From: a virus
DNA length: 30,379 nt
IMG/VR virus record: IMGVR_UViG_3300047558_000422
Coordinates: 1-30,379 of that record
Direction: 5' to 3' (one strand)
Both the position numbers and the translations under genes were made by a program. Shown here piece after piece: positions 1-8,052 of the stretch. Positions within the stretch are counted from its first letter, which is position 1, and the number at the start of each line of letters is the position of its first letter. The notes beneath the pieces were generated by a model that was not told the DNA's origin, did no database searches, and saw only the letters and a list, made by a program, of their open reading frames with translations.

Positions 1-526
1 AACTCGTTGCCGAACTGGTACTTCCCGCCCCGCCAACATATTGCGCGAACGTCCCTACGCCCCCACCGTTACCAGCGGCGTTAGTTCCTCCAGATCCGGC
101 GTTAGCGGCGTTTAAATAACCGAGGTAGTTAGTCCCCGCCTCGCCAATACGGACAAACGTAGCACCTCCAGTTGCACCGTTATTCCCGTTTGTCGAGTTT
201 GTCGTGACGCTTGCCCCTCCTAGGCCACCGTTACCTACGGTGCCAGAAAGTACACTGGTACCGGGCACCAACCCTAGTTGAGCGATGTCAAATTCCCACT
301 CACTTAAGTTAGCGCCCGCCGATCCGCCACCACCAAAACGCGCACTGCCAGCCACTCCCTTTCGTCCACTACCACCGCCACTAGTGGCAGAAATAATCGT
401 TACCCGCATTGCTGTCGCACCAGTCGGGACTAATAGCGGGCCAAAGTTGCCAGCCGTTGTAAATCTGTGTATTTGAGCGAATGTACTACCATTCGCTATA
501 CGATTGATCGCGTTTTGTAATACCAT
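1..526 (-). CDS. Glycine-rich tail fibre protein, partial (C-terminus beyond window)
   Basis: Reading the minus strand from ATG at 526-524 gives an open frame with no stop to the window edge, about 175 residues. It starts MVLQNAINRIANGSTFAQI and becomes rich in Gly, Ala, Asn, Ser and Thr, with runs such as SGGGSG and GNGGLGGAS, typical of phage receptor-binding fibre tips with polyglycine loops. The first five residues (MVLQN) are the same as those of the fibre gene immediately upstream, suggesting a shared attachment or start module. The upstream gene stops at 530-528 and this ATG follows after one base, so the two are translationally coupled. The receptor-binding role is inferred from composition and position. 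Confidence 0.7.
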   Translation of the reverse strand, partial: MVLQNAINRIANGSTFAQIHRFTTAGNFGPLLVPTGATAMRVTIISATSGGGSGRKGVAGSARFGGGGSAGANLSEWEFDIAQLGLVPGTSVLSGTVGNGGLGGASVTTNSTNGNNGATGGATFVRIGEAGTNYLGYLNAANAGSGGTNAAGNGGGVGTFAQYVGGAGSTSSATS

Positions 527-527
527 A

Positions 528-1601
528 TTAAATTACGTCTAAGTTACCCTGAGACTGGATTACGGAAAATTCCGTGTTAGCTGTGATGCACACCAACGTG
601 ATCGAGTCATATCGGTTAGTTGCGTCAATACGTCCCGTAGCATCCGCAGTTGTCGATATGTCGCCAAATCGGATCTGTTGTCCAGTCGATTGGGCAATCC
701 GGAATAACCCCGCCCCTTTACCAACGATTTGAATTTCATCACCAACTGCCGCAACAGTCGGAAGCGTAAACGTCACCAGCGCCGCGTTATTTGCCGCATA
801 GCGTGTGTTAACAGCCGCCGTTTGGCTAGTCCCAGTGACTTCCACCCAAGGGTCTTTGCCAGCGGGTACAGTTGCCCACGTTTGATCACCACGTAGATAG
901 GTTGTCGCGTTAGCCGTCCCCGCACCTAGTCTTGCTGTCGCTACTGTCCCAGAAACAATATCCGCCGCATCGATCGTTGTATCACCGATGGGAATCCAGT
1001 TAGCGTCTACCGACGCTGGTGTCGTTGCCAGAATATACGTCAAGCCGTTATCGGTTTGTTTTGCACTATCACCCGGTTGCACGTTAACCAATGCAAGCCG
1101 CGCTGCTTGGTTGGCGACAACTTGAATTGAATTAATTGCAAGGGGGGGAATCACCGACACAGGCAACAAGCCATCACCATCCAGAACGGGAATATCACCC
1201 GAGGCTGTCCCTGTATTTAGCGTTGCTGCTGTCCCCAGCGATAAAAAGGAACTGAGTGTTGCGGCTGACAATTCCTCAACCACACCAGAACCAGCCGTGG
1301 TTCGTCCCAGAACTCTTGCCGTTGTGATATTTTGGAATTTAGCAAAAGTGACGGCATTGTTTGCAATGGTCGGGTTTGGATACGATCCTGCTAGATCGCC
1401 TCCTGCCGTACCACCGGGGGTTGGTGAACCCCACGCGGGTAAACCAGAGTTTACTAACAAAGATTGACCGTTGGTACCAACGCCCAAACGTGTTAATACA
1501 CCAGTAGAATTGCGATAATAAATATCACCCGTCGCATCAGATCCAAGGTTAACTTTGGTTCCGGTGATCAGCGTTTTGTTTGATCCGTTCTGTAATACCA
1601 T
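528..1601 (-). CDS. Tail fibre protein with repeat stalk and C-terminal beta module
   Basis: This 357-aa protein starts MVLQNGSNKTLITGTKVNLG. Its residues ~65-155 hold a pattern seen in many phage fibres: GGDLAGSYPNPTIANNAVTF, then ARVLGRTTAGSG and LPVSVIPP, i.e. a low-complexity beta stalk. Residues ~260-357 form a separate module with the signature VTFTLPTVAAVGDEIQIVG followed by FRIAQSTGQQIRFGD. A diverged form of that module ends the next protein upstream (1602-2120). No cysteine-rich or enzymatic motif is visible. It sits between the gpJ-like protein and the Gly-rich fibre on the same strand with almost no gaps, so it is probably part of one tail-tip operon. Trimeric fibre structure is inferred from family resemblance. 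Confidence 0.75.
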   Translation of the reverse strand: MVLQNGSNKTLITGTKVNLGSDATGDIYYRNSTGVLTRLGVGTNGQSLLVNSGLPAWGSPTPGGTAGGDLAGSYPNPTIANNAVTFAKFQNITTARVLGRTTAGSGVVEELSAATLSSFLSLGTAATLNTGTASGDIPVLDGDGLLPVSVIPPLAINSIQVVANQAARLALVNVQPGDSAKQTDNGLTYILATTPASVDANWIPIGDTTIDAADIVSGTVATARLGAGTANATTYLRGDQTWATVPAGKDPWVEVTGTSQTAAVNTRYAANNAALVTFTLPTVAAVGDEIQIVGKGAGLFRIAQSTGQQIRFGDISTTADATGRIDATNRYDSITLVCITANTEFSVIQSQGNLDVI

Positions 1602-2120
1602 TTATAATACCTCTAAATATCCTGCCTTGATCGATGCCCACCAGGCGGCATCGGTGTATAAAAATTCAACCCAATCACCGTAATTAAAACTAGAGACACT
1701 CCCCGTTACACCGAGTGTCGTTACGGTGTCCCCGGCAATAATCTTTTGGTTAGCCGATTGGGTGATCCGAATGGTTCCAGAACCGTTGTTGATAAAACCA
1801 AACGCATCACCGTCGCTTGCTGTCACAGGCAATACTAAATTTAGGATTGATTGAGTTTCAGCGAGATAAAGACTACCTGGTATAGCAGTTGTGCTATTTG
1901 TTATTTGTACTGCTGTTAATCCAGTCGATCCCCCATTATTGCTATTACCCAACGATCTAAAATCGACAGGTGATGACCATTTATCGCTATTAGCGATGCA
2001 GACGTGTGTGGGTTTATAGTTGTCACCATCATCAACAACAACCCACCAAAGCTGTTCCCCTGGTTTGGGTTTTGTTATGCCCAATTGCTGTGGTGTTTGC
2101 TGTGAAATGACATTAGACAT
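1602..2120 (-). CDS. Small tail fibre/tip protein with the same C-terminal module
   Basis: This 172-aa protein begins MSNVISQQTPQQLGITKPKP and is rich in Trp and Tyr in its first third (EQLWWVVVDDGDNYKP). Residues ~75-172 resemble the C-terminal module of the neighbouring 357-aa fibre: LNLVLPVTASDGDAFGFIN, then IRITQSANQKIIAGD and a closing DWVEFLYTDAAWWAS. It overlaps the upstream gene by 8 bases and its stop abuts the next gene's start, so it is part of the fibre operon. It is probably a receptor-binding or fibre accessory subunit; the exact role cannot be read from sequence. Confidence 0.65.
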   Translation of the reverse strand: MSNVISQQTPQQLGITKPKPGEQLWWVVVDDGDNYKPTHVCIANSDKWSSPVDFRSLGNSNNGGSTGLTAVQITNSTTAIPGSLYLAETQSILNLVLPVTASDGDAFGFINNGSGTIRITQSANQKIIAGDTVTTLGVTGSVSSFNYGDWVEFLYTDAAWWASIKAGYLEVL

Positions 2121-2835
2121 TTAGCACCATCCGGCTATCAGCACCAATCGTCACAGGTAAGTTATTCGCTTCGACTAACTTGATTAACGTCTTCCGCTGA
2201 TCATCATTAGGGGGCGTTGCCAAGCCGTCAAGGCAGCGATTCCAACATTCGCAGATCATTTGACCATCCAATATAGACATGGTCAAAGCGCGATTTAGCC
2301 TTAGACAGTTAGCCATATTGTTCGGCTGTGCAATCATTTCATCAAGGTCTGTCGCTGAAAAGTCGGTAATAAACTGTGTCCAGTTTGGCGGTTGACTGAG
2401 CTTGATTTCTTGCTTAGTCGCACCTTCAACCCACTTACCTTTTACGTAGCGAGGTTTGTAAAATCCACCGGGAATATCTCCGATCACATAATCCGGGTCA
2501 TCTACCCCCGGATGTACCCAAACATTGTTGATTAGGGTGGGTTCGATTATCACGTCAGTCAAATAAAACCCATTGTCATCAATCTGACGAGCCACCACAA
2601 AACCAGGGTGATCAGGCACGATAATTTCCGGTTCTTTCCATTGTGTCCCATCCCAGCGATGTTCAGGTGATGGAACAATATCCGTATCGATTAAATCAGG
2701 GGTGATCGCATCATATACAACCTCAAACGATCCATCTTCTAAGGTTGTAATCGTCGGGGCAACCTGAACCGTTTCGATCCAATATCCTTGGCTATCAATG
2801 CGTTGATAGGCTTTAGCACTAATAATTTGTGACAT
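2113..2835 (-). CDS. Tail fibre-region protein, function unknown
   Basis: This 240-aa acidic protein begins MSQIISAKAYQRIDSQGYWI. It contains several Pro/Trp/Tyr-rich segments of the sort HRWDGTQWKEPEI, NVWVHPGVDDPDYVIGD and GGFYKPRYVKGKWVEG, spaced like repeated small beta units. Its C-terminal ~70 residues look helical (DEMIAQPNNMANCLRLNRAL). The layout of short 'WxGxxW' units followed by a helical tail recalls phage tail-fibre assembly or XkdW-like proteins, but I do not recognise the family firmly. It overlaps the next gene by 8 bases and lies 3 bases after the previous one, so it is in the tail-tip operon. Confidence 0.6.
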   Translation of the reverse strand: MSQIISAKAYQRIDSQGYWIETVQVAPTITTLEDGSFEVVYDAITPDLIDTDIVPSPEHRWDGTQWKEPEIIVPDHPGFVVARQIDDNGFYLTDVIIEPTLINNVWVHPGVDDPDYVIGDIPGGFYKPRYVKGKWVEGATKQEIKLSQPPNWTQFITDFSATDLDEMIAQPNNMANCLRLNRALTMSILDGQMICECWNRCLDGLATPPNDDQRKTLIKLVEANNLPVTIGADSRMVLNV

Positions 2836-2838
2836 AAT

Positions 2839-3510
2839 TTAGCTGATAGGAAATGTGATGTTATCAAGCGCAACGAACGGATTGGTTAACGTTGCACCGC
2901 CCAAGTTTAATGTGATGTCTCCATTAATCCCGACCGTAAGACGATTACCAGCCGTACCAGCCAAAGCTGCGTTATAGCGGTTGTGTTCTGCAAGCGTCGG
3001 ACGAAAACCAGCGGGTAAGTTACCGATCACATCAGCCCCCGTAGATGAGGCTTTAGTTACAACACCGCGCAGAGAAACCGTGTTATTATTGTTCAGCCGA
3101 TAGAAGAAAGTGCCAGACCAAGCGTTAACCAAACCACCAGAGATCCAAGAACCGTGGCTTTGTAATCGTGATACGACAAAGGCCGTACTAGCGGCAACTG
3201 TTGTATTTGATGTGGTTACAGGTGTTGGAATTGAGACCGTACCCGTCAAGACTGGGTTAGTGGTTGAGATATTCCCGCGATTCGTCGTCTCCCCTAAACC
3301 GTCAGTGATCCATGCGCTATTAGCAAGGTTGCGGCGGTTTAATGTGGGGGGAGATGTTGATGTATTTTCCCAAACCATGCCCGGATAAGTTGTGGTAGGA
3401 GCCGTAGGGCCACTGTTACCCGTTGCGATCGCTTGTAGAATTTGATTAAGTTCAGCCCGCAATGAGGCAGGGGGTTGGTTATCTAATACGTAATCAGTTG
3501 ATTGTGCCAT
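2839..3510 (-). CDS. Phage tail fibre protein
   Basis: This 223-aa protein starts MAQSTDYVLDNQPPASLRAE. The opening (DYVLDNQ, ASLRAELNQILQAI, then TYPGMVWENTST) is a common N-terminal module of phage tail fibres that attach to the baseplate or tail tip. The middle is Thr/Asn-rich and low in complexity. The C-terminal ~100 residues (SWISGGLVNAWSGTFFYRLN, then LPAGFRPTLAEHN and ITFPIS) resemble tip or collar domains that end many fibres. It lies directly downstream of the gpJ-like gene, five bases apart, matching the usual J-then-fibre order. Confidence 0.75.
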   Translation of the reverse strand: MAQSTDYVLDNQPPASLRAELNQILQAIATGNSGPTAPTTTYPGMVWENTSTSPPTLNRRNLANSAWITDGLGETTNRGNISTTNPVLTGTVSIPTPVTTSNTTVAASTAFVVSRLQSHGSWISGGLVNAWSGTFFYRLNNNNTVSLRGVVTKASSTGADVIGNLPAGFRPTLAEHNRYNAALAGTAGNRLTVGINGDITLNLGGATLTNPFVALDNITFPIS

Positions 3511-3515
3511 ATATT

Positions 3516-6500
3516 TTAAGGTATGCTTGTACCGTATCCAGTTGCTAGCCAGTCGATTTGTTTTGTGATTGCCTGCCCGTTAGCGTTGTATGCTTGTGCG
3601 ATAAAACCCGTTGCAGTGAGGTTTATAATCGTTACGTAGTCCCCCTGAGCAGGCGATACAATACTAGGAGTGATGATCGGCGGTGCCCTAAATGCAGCGG
3701 AAAATATCACAGTGTTAAAACTGTTCGTTCTACCTCGCTCGGTACGATCGGGCATGTCGATCGTAACCCGCAACTGATCCATAAGCACATTAGCTGTACT
3801 GGAATCTGAGGCAAATACCACGCGAAACTTCAGAATCCTCCCACGGTAATCACCAGGGATAAACCGCTGCCATGGGCTGAACGTGATGTTATTGTCAGAT
3901 TTGGAGATTTCTAAAGTTGCCGATGCTTTTTCTGGTAAGGACTGATCCCAATTCCCTAACTGAGCATCGATTAACCCTGGTATTGAGTCGATATTGATGT
4001 TAGTGTTAGTGTTAATGGTGCTAACCAAAGCACTGATGCGACTGGTATAAATCGCGCCTAAATCAATACTATTGGCAAATTCATATATCCCTGATGTGAC
4101 GTTATTAAACGACCGTTCCCCATCCCATAATCCCGGTAGCGCATCCACATTGCCGGGGAGACTGTCGATCGTAGTTCCCGATAGCGAATCAATCAAACCT
4201 GGCAGGGCATCAACTAACCCATTTAGCGAATCCCAGAATGTATTAGGTGCAAGCTGTAATAATCCATTACTGACAAGCAGACCCGTTTTAACGCCTGCGA
4301 ATATACTATCTTCGGTGATCGTCGCAACAATATTTTGGCCGACTTGAGTTGTCGGGTCAGACACAACCTGAGTATGATTTAGCGATTCATTTTTGGTCGA
4401 GTCTACAGCCTTTATCATGTAAGTGCCGTAAACGTTTGGCAACGTGACCGCAGTGCTTGCCCCGGAGACCAGCTCTAACTGAAAACCATCAGTCCAACTA
4501 ACGCCTGTAATTTTGGGCGTATATTTAATGATAAATTGCCCACCAACGCGAACATCGAGATCCGGTGATTCATCCCATTGCAGCTTTAACTGACGATCTA
4601 ACGCAACCGCAATCAATCCGGTGACAGCATTCGGCGGTGACGTTTTGCCATACACTTCCAATACGGTTTCCGTGAAGTCAGATCGCAACCCCAAGCGGTT
4701 TACAGCCTGCACACGGAATAGATATTGACCCGCGACAAAATCATCAATCCTAACAAACGTCGATCGCGTTTCTGGCAGGGCAATATAGCTGATACTGGTT
4801 CCTAGCTTTTGATATTCAATGCGATAGCGATCAACCTGTGATGATTTTGATGCAGTCCAAGCCAAGTCTAAGCGAATCCGTAAACCAGCGGATCGACTTT
4901 CATAGAGCGACTCTGACCATGTGATCGTCGATGGCGGGATCGGAGGTTTACTAATGTCACCGACAATTGAAGTCGGGATTATATCAAGCGTTAAGCCTCG
5001 CTCAATTGCCCCGTATTTGCTGGGATTGTGTTTAGTGGCAGTAATGGAAAACTGATGACGATCATCCTCTGTTACGCCAAATACTCGCCAACTTTCACCC
5101 AATAGATCAGCCGTTTGAATCATCCACGGTGTGTTTACCAATTGGCTACTATCAACAGCACCCCAAGGGCCGATAATCGTGGCAACGGTATACCCCAAAG
5201 GATTTTCATGCAGCGATGCAACGGTGTAAGTTACTTGTTTCCCATCGGTGGGATTGAGTACCGATAAAGTTTGCCCGCTAGTGGTACTCAATGTAGACCA
5301 AGGAATATCTAGGGTTACTGATAAACCAGTGACCGCAGCAATCCGCCCAGTTTGTCTACGCCCTGATCTTGTTGGGTCAATTGTCCGAATTACCTCACCC
5401 GGACGGCATAACATCCCATCTGAGGGGACACCGAAGTTAATCACCTCGGTTTCATTGTTTTCGGTGTACAGTAACCATTCGCCAACGCGCTTGGCTTGTC
5501 CTCTGCTGTCACACCCAAACGCTGTTACTGTGGTTTCGTGATAGCCATATCGCGCAACTGCTTCAAGGTCTTGAACAACTTCTATTTTCTGTTTGTGAAA
5601 GTCATCCTTATCAAAATACGTAACCAGTACAACGGTGTGACGTGCCTTTGATCCAGTACCCGCATAATTAAAATTAGGCTTGGTAATGTTGCCTTGCTCG
5701 TCTACTTCCTGTAGAGTGTTTTCTTCACCGTAGTATCGAGTGTAATTCGTTGGCGCATCTTGGGTAGCCGTGATTAATCCATTTGACCAATACACCATGC
5801 CCCGAAACACCGAGGCTAATGTATTTAAGACGTTGTAGGCATCATCAGCCTGATCAAGATAGGCGTTACAAACAAAACGCGGTTCAAAGCCACCGAAACC
5901 ATCAGGGACTAACTCATCGCAATATTTACCAATTTGATAGAACGCCGCTTTGTCTAATTTGTTTGCGTCAATATGCCGACCGCAACCGTTGATATCTTCC
6001 TTACATAAATAGTAAAACAGCCATGCCGGATTGTTGGTGTATTCGCGCTTAAACGTCCCGTCCCAAAGACCTGTGTAAGTCCGAGTGCTTGCGTTATAGT
6101 TTGTCGGCACGTCGCAGATCCACCCACCCACATCAAGACCCACAGGCGGGATATTGTTAAACTGTTCAGCGTTTAGCCCAATACCGAATGTGGCAACATT
6201 GGGATAGGTCAGAGGGACATCAATCAAACTGGTGTAAGATTGCCAGACTAACTCGTCTTGTACTTTAGTTGAATTGCTATCCGGTGTAGTGCGGGTAATG
6301 CTGATTCGATAGTCTTTGCCGGGTTTGTACAGTGGGATGCGATAGCTTTGCTCGTAGGGGCCGGACGATTTACCATCGAACGCATCGCTAAAAACCGTGT
6401 AGTTTGGCCCTCCATCAACAGACATCGCAACCGTAAAGGCTACCCGCGTCCCAACTGCCCCTTCCTTGTCATCATAACGCTGCAATGATGATACGGATAA

Positions 6501-6902
6501 ACGCAACACCACGGCATCGGCATTTTCATCGCTTAGTGTGCGAATAATTGGCCCGCCCGATGCTGTCAGTTTTACCCCTACACCAAATTCACTGGCGACA
6601 TCTGTAAACCCGGGCATTGCCGATTGGAAATTTGTCCCGGTGCGATAATCAATCGTTACGTCTTTGAAGTTAAACGTCCCGTCAGGGTTTTGGATAGGCT
6701 GATTATCCAGATAGATGCGCTTAAACGGTTCGTTTCCCCAGCCTTGAATCTCACCCGCTGCAACGGCATAAACAATCGTCGCACGTGACGACGATCTCAG
6801 CGTGTTCGGTGCTTCCTGTGGTCTGGAACCTGCACCACCTTTACCGCCACCTCCACCGGAACCAACGTGGCTATATTCAGTTGGTGCTAGAGTAGCGGTC
6901 AT
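3516..6902 (-). CDS. gpJ-like tail tip / host specificity protein
   Basis: At 1128 aa this is close to lambda gpJ (1132 aa), the central tail-tip protein that contacts the host receptor. The N-terminus has the typical Gly-rich segment (SHVGSGGGGGKGGAGSRP) followed by NTLRSSSRATIVYAVAAGEI, which parallels the J-family 'LRS.A...DLLSEGEI.G' opening. Residues ~650-850 form two fibronectin-III-like repeats (STITWSES..., LKLQWDESPDLDVRVGGQFI). Residues ~885-990 hold an unusual run of short repeats of the form D(A/S)LPGL(I/W)D. The C-terminal ~120 residues form a compact domain ending TGYGTSIP. It is transcribed from its own promoter at 6911-6939 and heads the tail-fibre operon. No clear Shine-Dalgarno precedes the ATG. 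Confidence 0.9.
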   Translation of the reverse strand: MTATLAPTEYSHVGSGGGGGKGGAGSRPQEAPNTLRSSSRATIVYAVAAGEIQGWGNEPFKRIYLDNQPIQNPDGTFNFKDVTIDYRTGTNFQSAMPGFTDVASEFGVGVKLTASGGPIIRTLSDENADAVVLRLSVSSLQRYDDKEGAVGTRVAFTVAMSVDGGPNYTVFSDAFDGKSSGPYEQSYRIPLYKPGKDYRISITRTTPDSNSTKVQDELVWQSYTSLIDVPLTYPNVATFGIGLNAEQFNNIPPVGLDVGGWICDVPTNYNASTRTYTGLWDGTFKREYTNNPAWLFYYLCKEDINGCGRHIDANKLDKAAFYQIGKYCDELVPDGFGGFEPRFVCNAYLDQADDAYNVLNTLASVFRGMVYWSNGLITATQDAPTNYTRYYGEENTLQEVDEQGNITKPNFNYAGTGSKARHTVVLVTYFDKDDFHKQKIEVVQDLEAVARYGYHETTVTAFGCDSRGQAKRVGEWLLYTENNETEVINFGVPSDGMLCRPGEVIRTIDPTRSGRRQTGRIAAVTGLSVTLDIPWSTLSTTSGQTLSVLNPTDGKQVTYTVASLHENPLGYTVATIIGPWGAVDSSQLVNTPWMIQTADLLGESWRVFGVTEDDRHQFSITATKHNPSKYGAIERGLTLDIIPTSIVGDISKPPIPPSTITWSESLYESRSAGLRIRLDLAWTASKSSQVDRYRIEYQKLGTSISYIALPETRSTFVRIDDFVAGQYLFRVQAVNRLGLRSDFTETVLEVYGKTSPPNAVTGLIAVALDRQLKLQWDESPDLDVRVGGQFIIKYTPKITGVSWTDGFQLELVSGASTAVTLPNVYGTYMIKAVDSTKNESLNHTQVVSDPTTQVGQNIVATITEDSIFAGVKTGLLVSNGLLQLAPNTFWDSLNGLVDALPGLIDSLSGTTIDSLPGNVDALPGLWDGERSFNNVTSGIYEFANSIDLGAIYTSRISALVSTINTNTNINIDSIPGLIDAQLGNWDQSLPEKASATLEISKSDNNITFSPWQRFIPGDYRGRILKFRVVFASDSSTANVLMDQLRVTIDMPDRTERGRTNSFNTVIFSAAFRAPPIITPSIVSPAQGDYVTIINLTATGFIAQAYNANGQAITKQIDWLATGYGTSIP

Positions 6903-6910
6903 ATCAATAA

Positions 6911-6939
6911 TAGTATATATGCACTATTATACCATATTT
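6911..6939 (-). promoter_or_regulatory. Phage promoter/operator, copy 1 (gpJ-like gene)
   Basis: On the minus strand TATAAT lies at 6931-6926, 24 bases before the gpJ-like ATG, and is directly followed by the 16-bp quasi-palindrome TAGTGCATATATACTA. The whole 29-bp block is identical to the one before the tape-measure gene (19061-19089), and diverged forms precede the 167-aa gene and the gpI-like gene. No good -35 hexamer is visible, which would fit activation by a phage protein. Confidence 0.75.
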
Positions 6940-6963
6940 GTACTAGTTTGCGGTGAGTAAGGG

Positions 6964-7080
6964 CTGAAAGTGTTGCAAACCAGGGATCTAACGATAGGCG
7001 TGCAGTCGTTTATATATAACGGTAGTTACTATAGATCGACTGCACGGATCTCTACAACGCCTGGTTTACAAGACTTTCAG
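6964..7080. repeat. 118-bp-family palindromic element, copy E1
   Basis: This element is bounded by CTGAAAG and CTTTCAG. The outer arms are TTGCAAACCAGG (one change from the family arm) and CCTGGTTTACAA. Inside are CGTGCAGTCG (6999-7008) and its complement CGACTGCACG (7037-7046), enclosing the conserved centre TATAACGGTAGTTACTATAG, which can itself fold (TATAAC/GTTA). It lies in the divergent gap between the gpJ-like and gpI-like genes. Its left flank (GGATCTAACGATAGGCGTG) equals the inverted right flank of copy E5, and its right flank matches those of E3 and E4. Confidence 0.9.
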
Positions 7081-7132
7081 CCGATAAGACATATCACAGC
7101 GCTACTTCATATGCTGTCATCAACCTACAACC

Positions 7133-7153
7133 CCTGGTTTACAAGGCTTTCAG
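7133..7153. repeat. Isolated third arm of palindromic element E1
   Basis: This is a lone right arm (CCTGGTTTACAAGGCTTTCA plus G), the reverse complement of the left arms of copies E3 and E5. It is separated from E1 by a ~52-bp spacer. The same 'full element + spacer + extra arm' arrangement occurs at E5 and, in inverted orientation, at E4. Confidence 0.85.
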
Positions 7154-7162
7154 GCTATATGT

Positions 7163-7186
7163 TATAATATTAGTACATATAAACTA
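7163..7186 (+). promoter_or_regulatory. Phage promoter/operator, copy 2 (gpI-like gene)
   Basis: TATAAT at 7163-7168 is followed after two bases by TAGTACATATAAACTA (7171-7186), matching the TAGT-N8-ACTA operator seen at the other tail promoters. The ATG is at 7194. Compared with the minus-strand copies there are a few extra bases between the -10 and the operator. The promoter points rightwards with the gene, as though both had been inverted together. Confidence 0.65.
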
Positions 7187-7193
7187 TATACAT

Positions 7194-7859
7194 ATGAAAG
7201 TTAAGCTACTTGGTGAATTAGGGCAAAAATTTGGACGATCATTTGACTTAGCTGTAAACACGGCACAGGAAGCGATATCGTTGCTGACCTGCCAGATTGA
7301 CGGGATGGCACAGTATATGATCGATGCTTCTAACGTTGGTGGGGGTTATGAGGGCTTCCGTGTTTGTAATCCTAGTAAACCAGAGGGTTGGGATATTGAT
7401 GAGCTTGTAAACCACGTTAAGGGGGATATGATTATCATCGCCCCGATCACCAGTGGTAGCGGTGGCTTTGGAAAGATACTGCTTGGGGTTGCACTGATTG
7501 GTGTAGCGGTGTTAGTCCCCTTCGCCACTGTTGCGGGAGGTACATCGTTAGGTTTGATTGGTGCTTCTCTGGTGCTAAGCGGGATTAGCCAACTAATCGC
7601 CCCCAAACCCAAGAATAAAAAGGATAAGGATGATTCATCCAATCTGATTGATAGAGCCGGGGGGACAGCATCGCAGGGGCTTCCTGTACCGATATTGATG
7701 GGTCGTAAATATATCCTGTTGGGCCAAGAGAAAGTACTATCGGCAAAGCTATCGGTTAATGAGCGACTAGTCATCCCGCCTGTCCAGTTGCGATCCTATA
7801 GCGTTGATACATATCTGGTGAGTCAAGCCACTAACGGCCCTGTCATTGGAGCATGGTAA
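7194..7859 (+). CDS. Lambda gpI-like tail assembly protein
   Basis: This 221-aa protein matches the lambda gpI tail assembly family. It starts MKVKLLGELGQKFGRSFDLA (gpI has LYGDLQRFGRRIDL), followed by an 'EAISLL' segment. The middle is hydrophobic and Gly/Ala-rich (residues ~84-135, VALIGVAVLVPFATVAGG). Then come LSGISQLIAPKPK and GLPVPILMGRKYIL (lambda: LGGVAQMLAPK, VLPVLYGEMRV). gpI acts in tail-tip assembly with gpJ, gpK and gpL and is not firmly assigned to the finished virion. The oddity is orientation: I normally lies just upstream of J on the same strand, but here it diverges from J and is bracketed by palindromic elements E1 and E2. The gene is otherwise intact. The start is fixed by the promoter 26 bases upstream. 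Confidence 0.85.
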   Translation: MKVKLLGELGQKFGRSFDLAVNTAQEAISLLTCQIDGMAQYMIDASNVGGGYEGFRVCNPSKPEGWDIDELVNHVKGDMIIIAPITSGSGGFGKILLGVALIGVAVLVPFATVAGGTSLGLIGASLVLSGISQLIAPKPKNKKDKDDSSNLIDRAGGTASQGLPVPILMGRKYILLGQEKVLSAKLSVNERLVIPPVQLRSYSVDTYLVSQATNGPVIGAW

Positions 7860-7861
7860 CC

Positions 7862-7976
7862 GAAACCGCTGTAAACCAGGGGTTTAATGATAGCCGTGCA
7901 GTCGATTTGTTATTACGAACGTTACTATAGATCGACTGCACGCTTCATAGAAATCCCTGGTTTACAAGGCTTTAAG
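7862..7976. repeat. 118-bp-family palindromic element, copy E2 (diverged)
   Basis: The arms GTAAACCAGG (7871-7880) and CCTGGTTTAC (7956-7965) enclose CGTGCAGTCG and CGACTGCACG. The centre is diverged (TTATTACGAACGTTACTATAG instead of the usual core), and the left outer CTGAAAG is degraded. It follows the gpI-like gene directly and, with E1, brackets that gene. Confidence 0.8.
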
Positions 7977-8052
7977 GGAGAATGTGAAGAATATCCGTAA
8001 AACAACAGAGTTGAGATGTATACTTGACAATCCACATACTCACTAAAATCTC

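Noticed and set aside
7346-7774. 142-aa minus-strand ORF opposite the gpI-like gene
   Set aside because: It is a shadow of a strongly recognisable gene and has no ribosome-binding site or family resemblance.
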